Shown here one piece after another: positions 7,183 through 15,238 of a DNA stretch of 64,000 nucleotides (positions are counted from its first letter, which is position 1; each line of letters starts with the position of its first letter). A program made the position numbers and the translations under genes. The stretch is from Acetobacteraceae bacterium (lineage in GTDB: Bacteria; Pseudomonadota; Alphaproteobacteria; Acetobacterales; Acetobacteraceae). The stretch is taken from NCBI GenBank assembly GCA_003164135.1, contig PLSD01000066.1, positions 1 through 64,000 on the forward strand. Reading direction: 5' to 3'. Below the pieces are notes generated by a model. That model did not search any database. It was not told the DNA's origin and was given only the letters and a program-made list of their open reading frames with translations.

Positions 7183-8457
7183 ATGACCGTTATTCGCAAA
7201 GTAGGCATGGCAGCCCACCGTAAGATTGATCCCGCATTGGATGACGGTGGTGGACCAGGTTATAACGTCAAAGCCGAGAAGGAACTGGTCGGCCGCGCGC
7301 GGGAACTGCAGCCGCTACTGCTGAAATATGGTCCGCAGGGTGACAAGGACCGCCGCCTGCCAAATGAAGTGTTTGACGCACTGACCGACGCCGGGTTCTG
7401 GGCAATGGCCGCGCCGCGCCGGTGGGGCGGTTTGGGCACCAGCGCCCGGGCCATGTCGCTCGTCGGCGCGGAACTCGCCAAAGGCGACGGTTCGGTTGGC
7501 TGGGTTTACACCGTGTTGCACGGTAGCACCTGGGTCGCCAGCCTGGGGCCGGACGCTCTGCAAGAGGCGATTTTTGGAGAAGAGGGCGTCGATCATCCGG
7601 TGATCTGCGCCGTCGCCAACCCGCCAGGCACCATAGATGAAGTTGACGGCGGCTATCTCGTCAACGGCCGTTGGCCCTATGCCTCCGGCTCGGCGCATGC
7701 GCGCTGGGCGCAGTTGGGCGTGAACATCCGCAACAAGGACGGCTCTTTGGACCATGGCGGCTTCGCCTATGTCCGCATCAAAGACATCACGATCGAAGAT
7801 ACCTGGCATATGATGGGTATGCGCGGCACCGCCTCGAACACCATCGTCGCCAAGGGCGTCTTCATTCCCTACGCGCAGTTCTACCATGTTGCCAAGCTTG
7901 GCCTCGGTGGTCACACGCCCGGCAAGCGCCATGTCGGTGAACCGTCCGACTATTGGCCGTTCATGCCCTTCCTGCGCGCCACCGCGCATGCGGTTGTCGC
8001 CGGTGCGGCACTGGAGATTCAGGCCCGCGTGACCGAGGCAGCGCAACGCCGGCCGATTGTTTATACCACCTATACCAAACAGTCGGAGGCTGTAATGGCG
8101 CAGGGTCAACTCGGCGAGGCTGCTGCGCGTATTTCCGCGGCTGTGGCAGTAACGCTGAAGAATTGCGATTTGATCGATCAGGTCGGCCTGACCCGCGTGC
8201 CGCTCACGCCGCAACAGCGTGCCCTAAGCAAAGGCGAGGGCTCGCTTGCCGTCGACCTGCTCTCGCAGGCCATCGACCAGTTGATGTTCCTGGCTGGATC
8301 AAGCGCTTTCTCAACATCAAACCCCATCGAGCGTCTGTATCGCGACGCGGTCTTCGGCATGCGCCACACCGCGAACCTGCCGTATGTCGGTTACGAAATT
8401 TTTGGAAAATCACTGCTCGGTATCGAGCCGAACATCTCCCACCCTGACTTTATTTAA
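7183..8457 (+). CDS. Acyl-CoA-dehydrogenase-fold flavin monooxygenase (HsaA/HpaH-C2-like)
   Basis: A 424-residue protein with the acyl-CoA dehydrogenase fold but of the group D flavin monooxygenase type, oxygenase components that use FMNH2 supplied by a separate reductase to hydroxylate phenols. Typical segments are RLPNEVFDALTDAGFWAMAAP, RWGGLGTSARAMSLVGAELA, the GRWPYASGSAHARWAQLGV region, and the late GSSAFSTSNPIERLYRDAVF. HsaA in steroid degradation shares this arrangement and makes the catechol cleaved by HsaC. Adjacent placement after the extradiol dioxygenase fits that pairing. Its reductase could be the flavin reductase at 954-1463. The start at 7183 follows GGAGAGAGACAAC. Actual substrate is unproven. 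Confidence 0.85.
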   Translation: MTVIRKVGMAAHRKIDPALDDGGGPGYNVKAEKELVGRARELQPLLLKYGPQGDKDRRLPNEVFDALTDAGFWAMAAPRRWGGLGTSARAMSLVGAELAKGDGSVGWVYTVLHGSTWVASLGPDALQEAIFGEEGVDHPVICAVANPPGTIDEVDGGYLVNGRWPYASGSAHARWAQLGVNIRNKDGSLDHGGFAYVRIKDITIEDTWHMMGMRGTASNTIVAKGVFIPYAQFYHVAKLGLGGHTPGKRHVGEPSDYWPFMPFLRATAHAVVAGAALEIQARVTEAAQRRPIVYTTYTKQSEAVMAQGQLGEAAARISAAVAVTLKNCDLIDQVGLTRVPLTPQQRALSKGEGSLAVDLLSQAIDQLMFLAGSSAFSTSNPIERLYRDAVFGMRHTANLPYVGYEIFGKSLLGIEPNISHPDFI

Positions 8458-8485
8458 CCAAAAACCAAACTCACAGGAGCCGTCC

Positions 8486-9865
8486 ATGCTTGACAATGTT
8501 CAAAAGGGTATCGCCCAAGACCCCGTTTCCCGCTACATCGATCTCGAAAACCGTGAAGTATCTCTTGCCGTGCTGCACGATGAGGCTCTCTACGAAGAAG
8601 AGCTGAAAAACATTTTTGCGAAGTCGTGGCTGATGCTCGGTCACGATACCGAAATCCCCAATGCCAACGACTATGTCGTGCGCTTCATGGGCGAGGATCA
8701 GGTGATCGTGGCGCGCAGCCCCGATGGCAAGGTAAGCGTCTCGCTCAACGTTTGTCCGCATCGTGGCATGCATGTCTGCATTTCAGATTCCGGAAATACG
8801 CGCGCACATAAATGCATTTATCACGGCTGGGCCTTCCGCCCGGATGGCAGCTTCATCGGTGCACCTGTTGAGCGCGAGCAGATGCACGGCAAGATCAAAA
8901 CCAAAAAGGAACTGGGGCTCAAGCAGGCGCGCGTTCATTTATATGGCGGATTGATCTTCGCGAGCTTCGACCACAATGGTCCGTCGTTCGAGGAATCCCT
9001 GGGCGAGATGAAGTTCTATTACGACATGCTATTCCAGCGCACCGACAATGGGCTGGAAGTGCTCGGACCACCGCAGCGCCTGACGATTGATGCCAACTGG
9101 AAAACCGCTGGCGAGCAATCCGCGAGCGACGGTTATCACATGCTCACGTTGCATCAATCGCTGCTGGAACGCGGCGTTATGGGTGGCGAGCCCGACTCCC
9201 AGCACGAATCCGCACCGGCGATGTATGGCATTAACGTCGCCGGCAATGGCCACACGCTGCGCTGCATCCCCGCCGACACCACATTCACGATGATGGCCGG
9301 CTCCACCACCGAGGACATGACCGATGCGCAGCGCCTGGAGTTGATGCCGCCTCCGGGTATTACCAAGGAACTGCTGCCGCAGCTTGCCAAGCATATGAGC
9401 CCGGAGCAGATGCACGTGCTGGCGAAGGCGCCGCCAGTGGTGGGTAATATTTTCCCGAACGTGGGCATCCTGTTCATCTACGTGCCGCTGCGCGACGGTT
9501 CGCTCGGCTCGGGATTGGTGCTGCACACAATGAATCCGCGTGGCCCGCATCACTTTGAGTGGTCCACCTGGTTCTTTGCGGAAAAAGACACTCCTGAAAA
9601 CGTGAAAGCGATGATGCGCGCGGCTTGCGCACAAGGCGTTGGCACGTCGGGCGTGATCGAGCAGGACGATAGCGACACCTGGCCGCATATGTCCGAATCC
9701 GCGCGCGGCGTGGTGGGGCGGACCCAGACCATGAAGTATCAGGCGATCCTCGGCCAGACCCGCGCTGCCGATTGGCCCGATAAAGCCGAAGTCTATGAAG
9801 GCTTCAGCAAGGACGACTGCCAGTGGAACTGGTGGAAGAACTATCACGCGATCATGACCCGCTGA
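8486..9865 (+). CDS. Rieske ring-hydroxylating dioxygenase, alpha subunit
   Basis: A 459-residue large subunit of a three-component aromatic dioxygenase. The Rieske [2Fe-2S] ligands are C90/H92 (VCPHRG) and C110/H113 (CIYHGW). The mononuclear iron site has D215, H218 and H223 in SDGYHMLTLHQS after a typical NWKTAGEQ segment, and an EQDD motif at 392-395 provides the carboxylate. The start at ATG 8486 follows CAGGAG; an upstream in-frame start at 8384 would overlap the previous gene by 74 bases. The beta subunit follows 28 bases on. Both redox centres look intact, in contrast to the pair at 36155-38168. It would add O2 to a ring to give a cis-dihydrodiol; ferredoxin and reductase are not adjacent. 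Confidence 0.93.
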   Translation: MLDNVQKGIAQDPVSRYIDLENREVSLAVLHDEALYEEELKNIFAKSWLMLGHDTEIPNANDYVVRFMGEDQVIVARSPDGKVSVSLNVCPHRGMHVCISDSGNTRAHKCIYHGWAFRPDGSFIGAPVEREQMHGKIKTKKELGLKQARVHLYGGLIFASFDHNGPSFEESLGEMKFYYDMLFQRTDNGLEVLGPPQRLTIDANWKTAGEQSASDGYHMLTLHQSLLERGVMGGEPDSQHESAPAMYGINVAGNGHTLRCIPADTTFTMMAGSTTEDMTDAQRLELMPPPGITKELLPQLAKHMSPEQMHVLAKAPPVVGNIFPNVGILFIYVPLRDGSLGSGLVLHTMNPRGPHHFEWSTWFFAEKDTPENVKAMMRAACAQGVGTSGVIEQDDSDTWPHMSESARGVVGRTQTMKYQAILGQTRAADWPDKAEVYEGFSKDDCQWNWWKNYHAIMTR

Positions 9866-9893
9866 ACCTCCCGTAATCTGAAAGGTTTTAAAC

Positions 9894-10445
9894 ATGTCCA
9901 CTATTGAGAAGACCGCGAAGAGCGAACGGGCCGAGGTCATCTTCGGCTCCCCCATCTACAATCAAGTCGCGGCATTCCTGATCCGCGAAGCGCATTTGCT
10001 GGATCATCGTTTGCTGAACGACTGGGCCAAGACTCTGGCCGAGGACCTGGTGTATTTTGTGCCGGTCCGCGTGACCCGGCGCGTGCAGGATTTCAACCAT
10101 GAGTTCGCCATCACCGGGCATTTTGACGACGATTATGCCTCGATGCTGGTGCGCGTTGACCGCCTGGTGAACACCACCAGCGCGTGGTCGGAAGACCCGG
10201 CCTCGCGCGTACGCCGTTTCGTCTCCAACATCATGGTGTACGAAACCGACACGCCTGATGAGTATGAAGTTGTAAGCTATCTGCTGCTCACGCGTAACCG
10301 TGCCGACGCCCGAGATTACAAGCACCTGAGCGCCGAGCGCCACGACCGTCTACGCTGGGTTGGCGACCGCTTCCTGCTTACCAACCGCAAGGTTCTGCTC
10401 GACCAGGTCGTGCTGGGCATGCCGAATCTTGCAATCTTCCTGTAA
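9894..10445 (+). CDS. Rieske ring-hydroxylating dioxygenase, beta subunit
   Basis: A 183-residue small subunit of the NTF2/SnoaL fold, which caps alpha3beta3 dioxygenases and has no redox centre. Recognisable segments are the N-terminal helix ending FLIREAHLLDHRLLNDWAKTL, the DLVYFVPVRVTR strand and the C-terminal RWVGDRFLLTNRKVLLDQ. The length matches the family. It follows the alpha subunit by 28 bases with an AAAGG site. A strong hairpin lies immediately after its stop codon, before the second P450. Confidence 0.92.
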   Translation: MSTIEKTAKSERAEVIFGSPIYNQVAAFLIREAHLLDHRLLNDWAKTLAEDLVYFVPVRVTRRVQDFNHEFAITGHFDDDYASMLVRVDRLVNTTSAWSEDPASRVRRFVSNIMVYETDTPDEYEVVSYLLLTRNRADARDYKHLSAERHDRLRWVGDRFLLTNRKVLLDQVVLGMPNLAIFL

Positions 10446-10450
10446 CGCCG

Positions 10451-10492
10451 CAACGCGGGGGTTGTGCCGTTCGCGGTACAACCCCCGCGTTG
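10451..10492. terminator. Strong intercistronic hairpin
   Basis: CAACGCGGGGGTTGT (10451-10465) pairs perfectly with 10478-10492; three more G-C pairs and a G-T wobble extend the stem to a TTCG loop at 10470-10473. No T run follows, so it may act as a weak terminator or as an mRNA-stabilising or processing element that separates expression of the dioxygenase from the downstream P450. Confidence 0.6.
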
Positions 10493-10532
10493 TTCGAGCC
10501 ATGGCAAGAATAAAAAACTAAAGGACACGCCA

Positions 10533-11756
10533 ATGTCAATTTTTTCGGGTTTCCCAAAGACTACGCCTGCCCATGTTCCCCAGAACCTGGTTTTCGAATA
10601 CCCCTTCGTCTTCGGCAAAACCTTAAAAGGCGATCCGTATAACGAAATCGTGCCGCTCATCCATCAGATGCCGCCCGTGTTCTGGGCAACGAACGCCTAC
10701 CCAGGTGAAGGACCGGCCTGGATTGTCCGCCGCGCCCAGGATATGCGGCAGATCTATATGGACACCGAGCATTTCTCCAACCGTGGCTTCGCGCCGTTCG
10801 CCGAACTACTTGAAGAGAACTGGCACCTGGTTCCCGCCGAAATGGACCCGCCGAACCATGCCCCGTATCGCGCCCTGATATTCCCGCTGTTTACTCCGGC
10901 AGCCATACGCAAGCTGGACGGCGTGTTGTTTGACTATGCCAAGGAGTTCCTTGGTAAATTCAAGGATCGTGGCCAGTGCGAGTTCATGCATGAATTTGCT
11001 TTTGAGTTCCCTATTACAGTCGTCCTGCAGCTGCTCGCTCTGCCACGCGAGAATTTGAAGATGTTCCTAGAATGGGAAACCGATATGCTGCATGGCCATG
11101 ATCTGGAAATGATCAAGTCTGCAACACGTAAGGTGGTGGACTATTTGCGTGGTGTGATCGCGGAGCGCAAGAAAAACCCTGGAGACGATGTCATCAGCTT
11201 CGCGCTCGCCGCGGAAGTTCAGGGCCAGAAATTCACCGATGACGAAGTGCTGGGCTTTGCTTTCAACCTCTTCATCGGCGGCCTGGATACGGTTTCCACT
11301 AATCTGGGTGTACAGTTCTGGCATCTTGCCACGCACCCGGAGCATCAGGCGTATCTGCGCGCGCACCCCGAGGCAATCCCGGATGCCATCGAGGAACTGC
11401 TGCGCGCCTACGCGGCGGTTACCACCTTCCGCGTCTGCGTCAAGGAAACTACCGTTAACGGCGTACGCATGCTGCCGGGTGACAAGGTAGCGATGTCGAC
11501 CACGCTCGCCTGCCGCGACCCCGAGGAATTCGACCGCCCGAACGAGGTTATCCTTGACCGTAAGCCCAAACACATGGGCTTTGCGACGGGGCCGCATCTA
11601 TGCCTCGGCATGCACCTCGCCCGCCGCGAACTCGCTCTGGCGATGACGGAGTTCCTGAAAGCGATTCCGCCGTTCCGCCTAGCACCCGGCACGAAGGTGG
11701 AATTCCACCTCGGCATGATCCAGATACTCGATCTGCCCCTGGTCTGGGACGTCTAG
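10533..11756 (+). CDS. Cytochrome P450 monooxygenase
   Basis: A soluble P450 of 407 residues. The heme loop GFATGPHLCLGMH places the cysteine ligand at C357; the first glycine of the usual F-G-x-G pattern is replaced by alanine. The I-helix motif is GGLDTVS (249-255) and the K-helix E-x-x-R is E288/R291. The start at ATG 10533 has AAGGACA upstream; an in-frame start at 10464 falls inside the preceding hairpin and is unlikely. It shares only the general fold with the P450 at 4684. It closes the rightward oxygenase run and is followed by a 12-pair terminator. A ferredoxin and reductase are needed but not adjacent. Substrate unknown. Confidence 0.92.
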   Translation: MSIFSGFPKTTPAHVPQNLVFEYPFVFGKTLKGDPYNEIVPLIHQMPPVFWATNAYPGEGPAWIVRRAQDMRQIYMDTEHFSNRGFAPFAELLEENWHLVPAEMDPPNHAPYRALIFPLFTPAAIRKLDGVLFDYAKEFLGKFKDRGQCEFMHEFAFEFPITVVLQLLALPRENLKMFLEWETDMLHGHDLEMIKSATRKVVDYLRGVIAERKKNPGDDVISFALAAEVQGQKFTDDEVLGFAFNLFIGGLDTVSTNLGVQFWHLATHPEHQAYLRAHPEAIPDAIEELLRAYAAVTTFRVCVKETTVNGVRMLPGDKVAMSTTLACRDPEEFDRPNEVILDRKPKHMGFATGPHLCLGMHLARRELALAMTEFLKAIPPFRLAPGTKVEFHLGMIQILDLPLVWDV

Positions 11757-11773
11757 CAACCCCCTGCAAGAAG

Positions 11774-11810
11774 ACAACGGCCCGTGCAGCGGTACGGGCC
11801 GTTGTTTTGT
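11774..11810. terminator. Bidirectional rho-independent terminator
   Basis: ACAACGGCCCGT (11774-11785) pairs perfectly with 11794-11805 across an 8-base loop, followed by TTTT. It lies between the end of the P450 gene and the convergent enoyl-CoA hydratase gene. Confidence 0.85.
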
Positions 11811-11811
11811 G

Positions 11812-12555
11812 CTATCCTTTGGCCGAGAATTTCTTGAAACTGGCCTGCGCTTCCTCGGTTACCGTGGAGCGCATGAATAAATTATTCGCGGCAAAATCGG
11901 CGGCTTCATCTCCTACCGTCGCATTGGTGGCAAAATATTCCTTCACGAATTTCCCTTGTTGCGCCGGCAGTTTGGCAAGTTCACGGGCAAGTTCCAAAGC
12001 CCGTTCACCAGCATTTTGTTCCACGATGTAATCCACCAGTCCAAGCCGGTAGGCTTCTTCGCCGGAGAGCACATCCACCCCATAGGCCAGACGCTTGGCA
12101 ACAACCCTGCCAACCCGGTGAACAACCGAGGCTAGACCCCAGGCCGGAAAAAGCCCGATCGGCACTTCCGGCAGCGACCACTTCGCTGACCGTTCCGAGA
12201 CGATCAGATCGCACGATGTCGCCAGTGTCATCCCGCCGCCAATGGCAAACCCGTCCACCGCGGCGATAACCGGCGGCGCCAGCGTACCCAGCAAGCGCGC
12301 CAGCCTGCCTGACTCAGCCTCGAAATTCTGCCGCTCCGCCGGGGACATGCCGACGAGGCCGCGAATATCGCTGCCGGCGCAAAACCCGCTCCCGGCACCA
12401 GCCAGCACGATCGCGCGTACCTCGGCATCACCGTTCAACTGGGAGAATGCCTCGATCAGTGCCTGCACCAGCCCGGCCGACATGGCATTGCGCTGCGCCG
12501 GGCGGTTCATGGTCAGTACCGCGACACCATCCGTCTTGCTCAGTTCGATCATCAT
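11812..12555 (-). CDS. Enoyl-CoA hydratase/isomerase family protein
   Basis: A 247-residue crotonase-fold protein. The oxyanion-hole segments GFCAGSDIRGL and DGFAIGGGMTLATSCDLI are present. The position of the second catalytic Glu is kept in WSLPEVPIGLFPAWG, while the first Glu of classical hydratases is replaced in GGGMTLA, so it may be an isomerase or another crotonase activity. It would act on a CoA thioester made downstream of ring opening. It is the last gene of a leftward run beginning near 17272, with 52 bases between it and the SDR upstream. Confidence 0.85.
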   Translation of the reverse strand: MMIELSKTDGVAVLTMNRPAQRNAMSAGLVQALIEAFSQLNGDAEVRAIVLAGAGSGFCAGSDIRGLVGMSPAERQNFEAESGRLARLLGTLAPPVIAAVDGFAIGGGMTLATSCDLIVSERSAKWSLPEVPIGLFPAWGLASVVHRVGRVVAKRLAYGVDVLSGEEAYRLGLVDYIVEQNAGERALELARELAKLPAQQGKFVKEYFATNATVGDEAADFAANNLFMRSTVTEEAQASFKKFSAKG

Positions 12556-12607
12556 GCTTCCTCAATATCCCGGGGGCCGCAACTTTCCTAGACCGGCCCG
12601 TGGGCGT

Positions 12608-13387
12608 TCAGGAGATCGTGCCGACCCGCCCGCCTTCCACAAAAACAGTACTGCCGGTGGTGTAGCTGGAGGCATCACCGGCGAGCAGAATCGCCGCCCC
12701 CACCGCTTCATCCGCGGCGCCAAAGCGCTTAATCGCGTTGCGTTCCGCCAGGCCCAGCCCTTTATGAATATCCGCTTCCTGGCCGTCAGGACTCATCGAC
12801 CCGACGCAGAGCGCATTGACCCGTGTGTGCGGCGCCTGGGTTTTCGCCAGCGAGCGGGTGAGGAATGCGAGCGCCGCCTTGCTCACGCCATATGCAACTG
12901 CCGGCGGAATGGGCGTAAAACCGCCGCAGCTTTGCACGGAAATAATGCTGCCTTTGCCATGCGCTTCCATGTCCTTGGCAGTCATCTCGGTAAGCCGCCA
13001 GGTTGCAAGTACATTCACGTCCATTGCAGTTTTCCACACCTCATCGGTGTTCGCCCATAGCCCGCCGTCCTGCGCATACACCACGCCCGCCGCCGCATTG
13101 TTGAAGACAATATGCACGGGACCAAAATGCTCATGCGCGGTATCCACCAGCCGCTGCAAATCTGCTTTAACCCCCGCATCGGCCGCCACCGCAACCGCGC
13201 GGCCGCCACCAGCCGCGTTAATTTCAGCGGCAATCCGGTCCAGCCGGTCCTGGCTGCGTGCCGAGATCACCACGTTCGCGCCCAGTTCGGCGTAGGCTTT
13301 CGCCACATGTTCGCCAACGCCTGGCCCAACGCCGGTCAGAATTGCGGTGCGTCCATCCAGCCGAAAACGATTGAGTACCGATGTCAT
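12608..13387 (-). CDS. Short-chain dehydrogenase/reductase (SDR)
   Basis: A 259-residue SDR. The nucleotide motif is altered to TGVGPGVGEHV, still a GxxxGxG pattern. NN-A is in FNNAAAG, the serine is in SVQSCGG and the catalytic pair is YGVSK. After the catalytic site NALCVGSMSPDG replaces the more usual N-x-x-x-PG sequence. It sits 12 bases after the VOC gene and 52 bases before the enoyl-CoA hydratase in the leftward operon, consistent with oxidation of a hydroxyacyl or alicyclic alcohol intermediate. Cofactor preference is not clear; an R follows the second strand (ISARSQ), often seen in NADP users. Confidence 0.82.
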   Translation of the reverse strand: MTSVLNRFRLDGRTAILTGVGPGVGEHVAKAYAELGANVVISARSQDRLDRIAAEINAAGGGRAVAVAADAGVKADLQRLVDTAHEHFGPVHIVFNNAAAGVVYAQDGGLWANTDEVWKTAMDVNVLATWRLTEMTAKDMEAHGKGSIISVQSCGGFTPIPPAVAYGVSKAALAFLTRSLAKTQAPHTRVNALCVGSMSPDGQEADIHKGLGLAERNAIKRFGAADEAVGAAILLAGDASSYTTGSTVFVEGGRVGTIS

Positions 13388-13399
13388 GTAAGGATTCTC

Positions 13400-13945
13400 C
13401 TAATGTTTCAGCGTGGCGAACAATGCCGCCAAGGGGCGTTGCGGCTCGGTGCCGTCAAAGGTCTGGTGCGCGGCGGCCATTGCCTCGGTCAGGTGGCCGA
13501 ACGCGATGTGCAGGTCCATCACCTCGATAAACCCGCCATTGACCGCCTGCGTGTCGAACAAGGCGCAACGCTCGCCAAGCGGCGTGGTGCTTTCCAGCGC
13601 CACGGCAAACCCCTGTGCGCTCAGGCGGGCATAGCCGGTGTCGTAATCCTCGCGCAGCATAACATGGTGATACCCCGGGCCACGCGTTTTCAGCACCTCG
13701 GTGAACACCGACTCATCGCCCTCCAGCGGCTCAATCAGCTCAATCAGCAACCCGCCCGAGAAGGCGAACGCTACGCGCATGCTGAGCACCGCGGGCTTAC
13801 CGCGGTAGCGATGCCCATTTTGAAACCTCATCTCGCCAACAAAAAATGGTCCGGCGCCCATTGAACTGATCCAATGAGCAATGGCTTTGTCCATGTCATC
13901 CACGACATGGCAAAGCTCAAAAATTGACCCTGGCGGCTGCATCAT
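13400..13945 (-). CDS. VOC-superfamily (glyoxalase-like) protein
   Basis: A 181-residue protein with one vicinal-oxygen-chelate unit pair: FELCHVVDDMDKAIAHWIS at the N terminus and GYHHVMLREDYDTGYARLSA in the second half. H12 and the HH pair (about residues 93-94) are candidate metal ligands, together with E in FIEVMDL. It resembles the VOC protein at 20225-20734 in layout and may be a lyase, isomerase or epimerase rather than a ring-cleaving enzyme, because it lacks the four-module length. It is translationally close to its neighbours: 15 bases after DUF1214 and 12 before the SDR. Confidence 0.75.
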   Translation of the reverse strand: MMQPPGSIFELCHVVDDMDKAIAHWISSMGAGPFFVGEMRFQNGHRYRGKPAVLSMRVAFAFSGGLLIELIEPLEGDESVFTEVLKTRGPGYHHVMLREDYDTGYARLSAQGFAVALESTTPLGERCALFDTQAVNGGFIEVMDLHIAFGHLTEAMAAAHQTFDGTEPQRPLAALFATLKH

Positions 13946-13960
13946 CGCTTTAGGACTCCT

Positions 13961-15226
13961 TCATTCTTCCACAAACCGGGTGGCAAATTCCGCGATCCGC
14001 CGGGCGATCTGCGCGGACCGGCTGGCCAGCGTGGCTTGCGGCGTGCCCGCCGGCAGTGCCGAGGCCAGATCGTCCAGGTTCACGGTTTTAACCGAACGGA
14101 CCAGCGTTGCCGGGTCAGTCGTGGGCGGCACACCCTGCCAGCGCAGCATCATCCACCCGTCTAGCAGCCCCACCGTGTCGATCCAGTTATGTACGCCGGG
14201 GTCGCGCGCGGCGAGGACATAGGTGATGCTGTCATCTGGGTCTGGCAGCACCTGGGACTTGTTGAGGCTGGCCAGGCGGGTTACCGGATCAGGCGAAATG
14301 GTCCACGGATCGGAAATCTGGCAGCCGGTGTAATTGGCGCCACCGTCCGTAGTCGTAATGACCACGGCCTGGTCGCCGCCGATGTGGAAGCGCCCGCCGG
14401 AGAGAAATCCCCAGCCGCCCGGCCTGTCGTTTGGCCCGACGAGCCGGTTGGGTTCTGGGTAGCCGAGGAAATCATCCTTGAATCCGCGCCAGAATTCCAC
14501 CCACACCGGCATCGATGTCACGATATCGCCGGCGATCTCATCCTCCGTCCGCTCTGGCGGTGCGGGCGGGCCGGCGGTGCGTTCCACGCGCAAGGTGGTG
14601 ATGCTCTGCCCCCAATCAGCCATGCTGTCGCGCATGAACATCCAGTTGAGTTTTCCTGGTTCCGCTTGCAGATGATTAGCCCGGCCATTGGCGGGTTGCG
14701 AATCAATGGTGATAGTGAAGTTGCCATCCCTATCAGAGACAATGCTTTGCGTGGTCAACGCGGAAAGGGTACGGCCAAGCCCCGCATAATGATCGAAATC
14801 CACCAAAATCTCGATCATGAACTGGGTCGCCGGCTTACCGAAGCGGCCGTGAATTTTGTAAGCAGAATCACCATCGACCGAAATTTCGCGGTTGCTATTG
14901 TCGGGGTTGTCGATAGCGACCGCGGCACCGGCGTACACATGCCCGAACCAAAAGCGCGGCGCATTATATACGTTCCACAGCACTTTCGGGCGCCACGGAT
15001 CGGCATTGATGCAACGCATCGTCAGCGCCAGAATCCATTGGTCGAGCGCACGGTCCAGGCCGAGATAACCGTCTGGTAATGCGGCAACCTTGTCGGCGCG
15101 CAACATTGCCCGGGCCTTTTCGCGGGCCGCGCGGATACGTGGATCCGCGATCAGCCGTAGCGCCAGTTTTTCCGCTTTGCGTTGGTCGTCGGTGGCAAGC
15201 GGGCTAGGCAGTGTTGAATGGTTCAT
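13961..15226 (-). CDS. DUF1214-domain protein (DUF1254/1214 group)
   Basis: A 421-residue protein whose C-terminal third matches the DUF1214 pattern: SITYVLAARDPGVHNWIDT then GLLDGWMMLRWQG. The same signature occurs in the protein at 17533-18738, and both start with MNH plus a short variable stretch, so they are paralogues in one operon. No signal peptide is seen. Such proteins recur in steroid and terpenoid catabolic clusters of actinobacteria and sphingomonads, but no activity is assigned to them as far as I know. Spacing to its neighbours is 12 bases upstream (sulfotransferase) and 15 downstream (VOC). The function should be treated as unknown. Confidence 0.75.
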   Translation of the reverse strand: MNHSTLPSPLATDDQRKAEKLALRLIADPRIRAAREKARAMLRADKVAALPDGYLGLDRALDQWILALTMRCINADPWRPKVLWNVYNAPRFWFGHVYAGAAVAIDNPDNSNREISVDGDSAYKIHGRFGKPATQFMIEILVDFDHYAGLGRTLSALTTQSIVSDRDGNFTITIDSQPANGRANHLQAEPGKLNWMFMRDSMADWGQSITTLRVERTAGPPAPPERTEDEIAGDIVTSMPVWVEFWRGFKDDFLGYPEPNRLVGPNDRPGGWGFLSGGRFHIGGDQAVVITTTDGGANYTGCQISDPWTISPDPVTRLASLNKSQVLPDPDDSITYVLAARDPGVHNWIDTVGLLDGWMMLRWQGVPPTTDPATLVRSVKTVNLDDLASALPAGTPQATLASRSAQIARRIAEFATRFVEE

Positions 15227-15238
15227 AGGGCCGTCTTT

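Noticed and set aside
7315-8214. Long open frame on the - strand under the HsaA-like gene
   Set aside because: No recognisable protein pattern; the + strand frame has clear monooxygenase motifs.
9029-9955. Long - strand frame under the Rieske alpha gene
   Set aside because: Shadow of the catalytic-domain coding sequence; no ribosome site or family match.
14189-15079. Long open frame on the + strand inside the DUF1214 gene
   Set aside because: Antisense shadow in GC-rich sequence; the opposite strand has a family signature, shared start and tight operon spacing.
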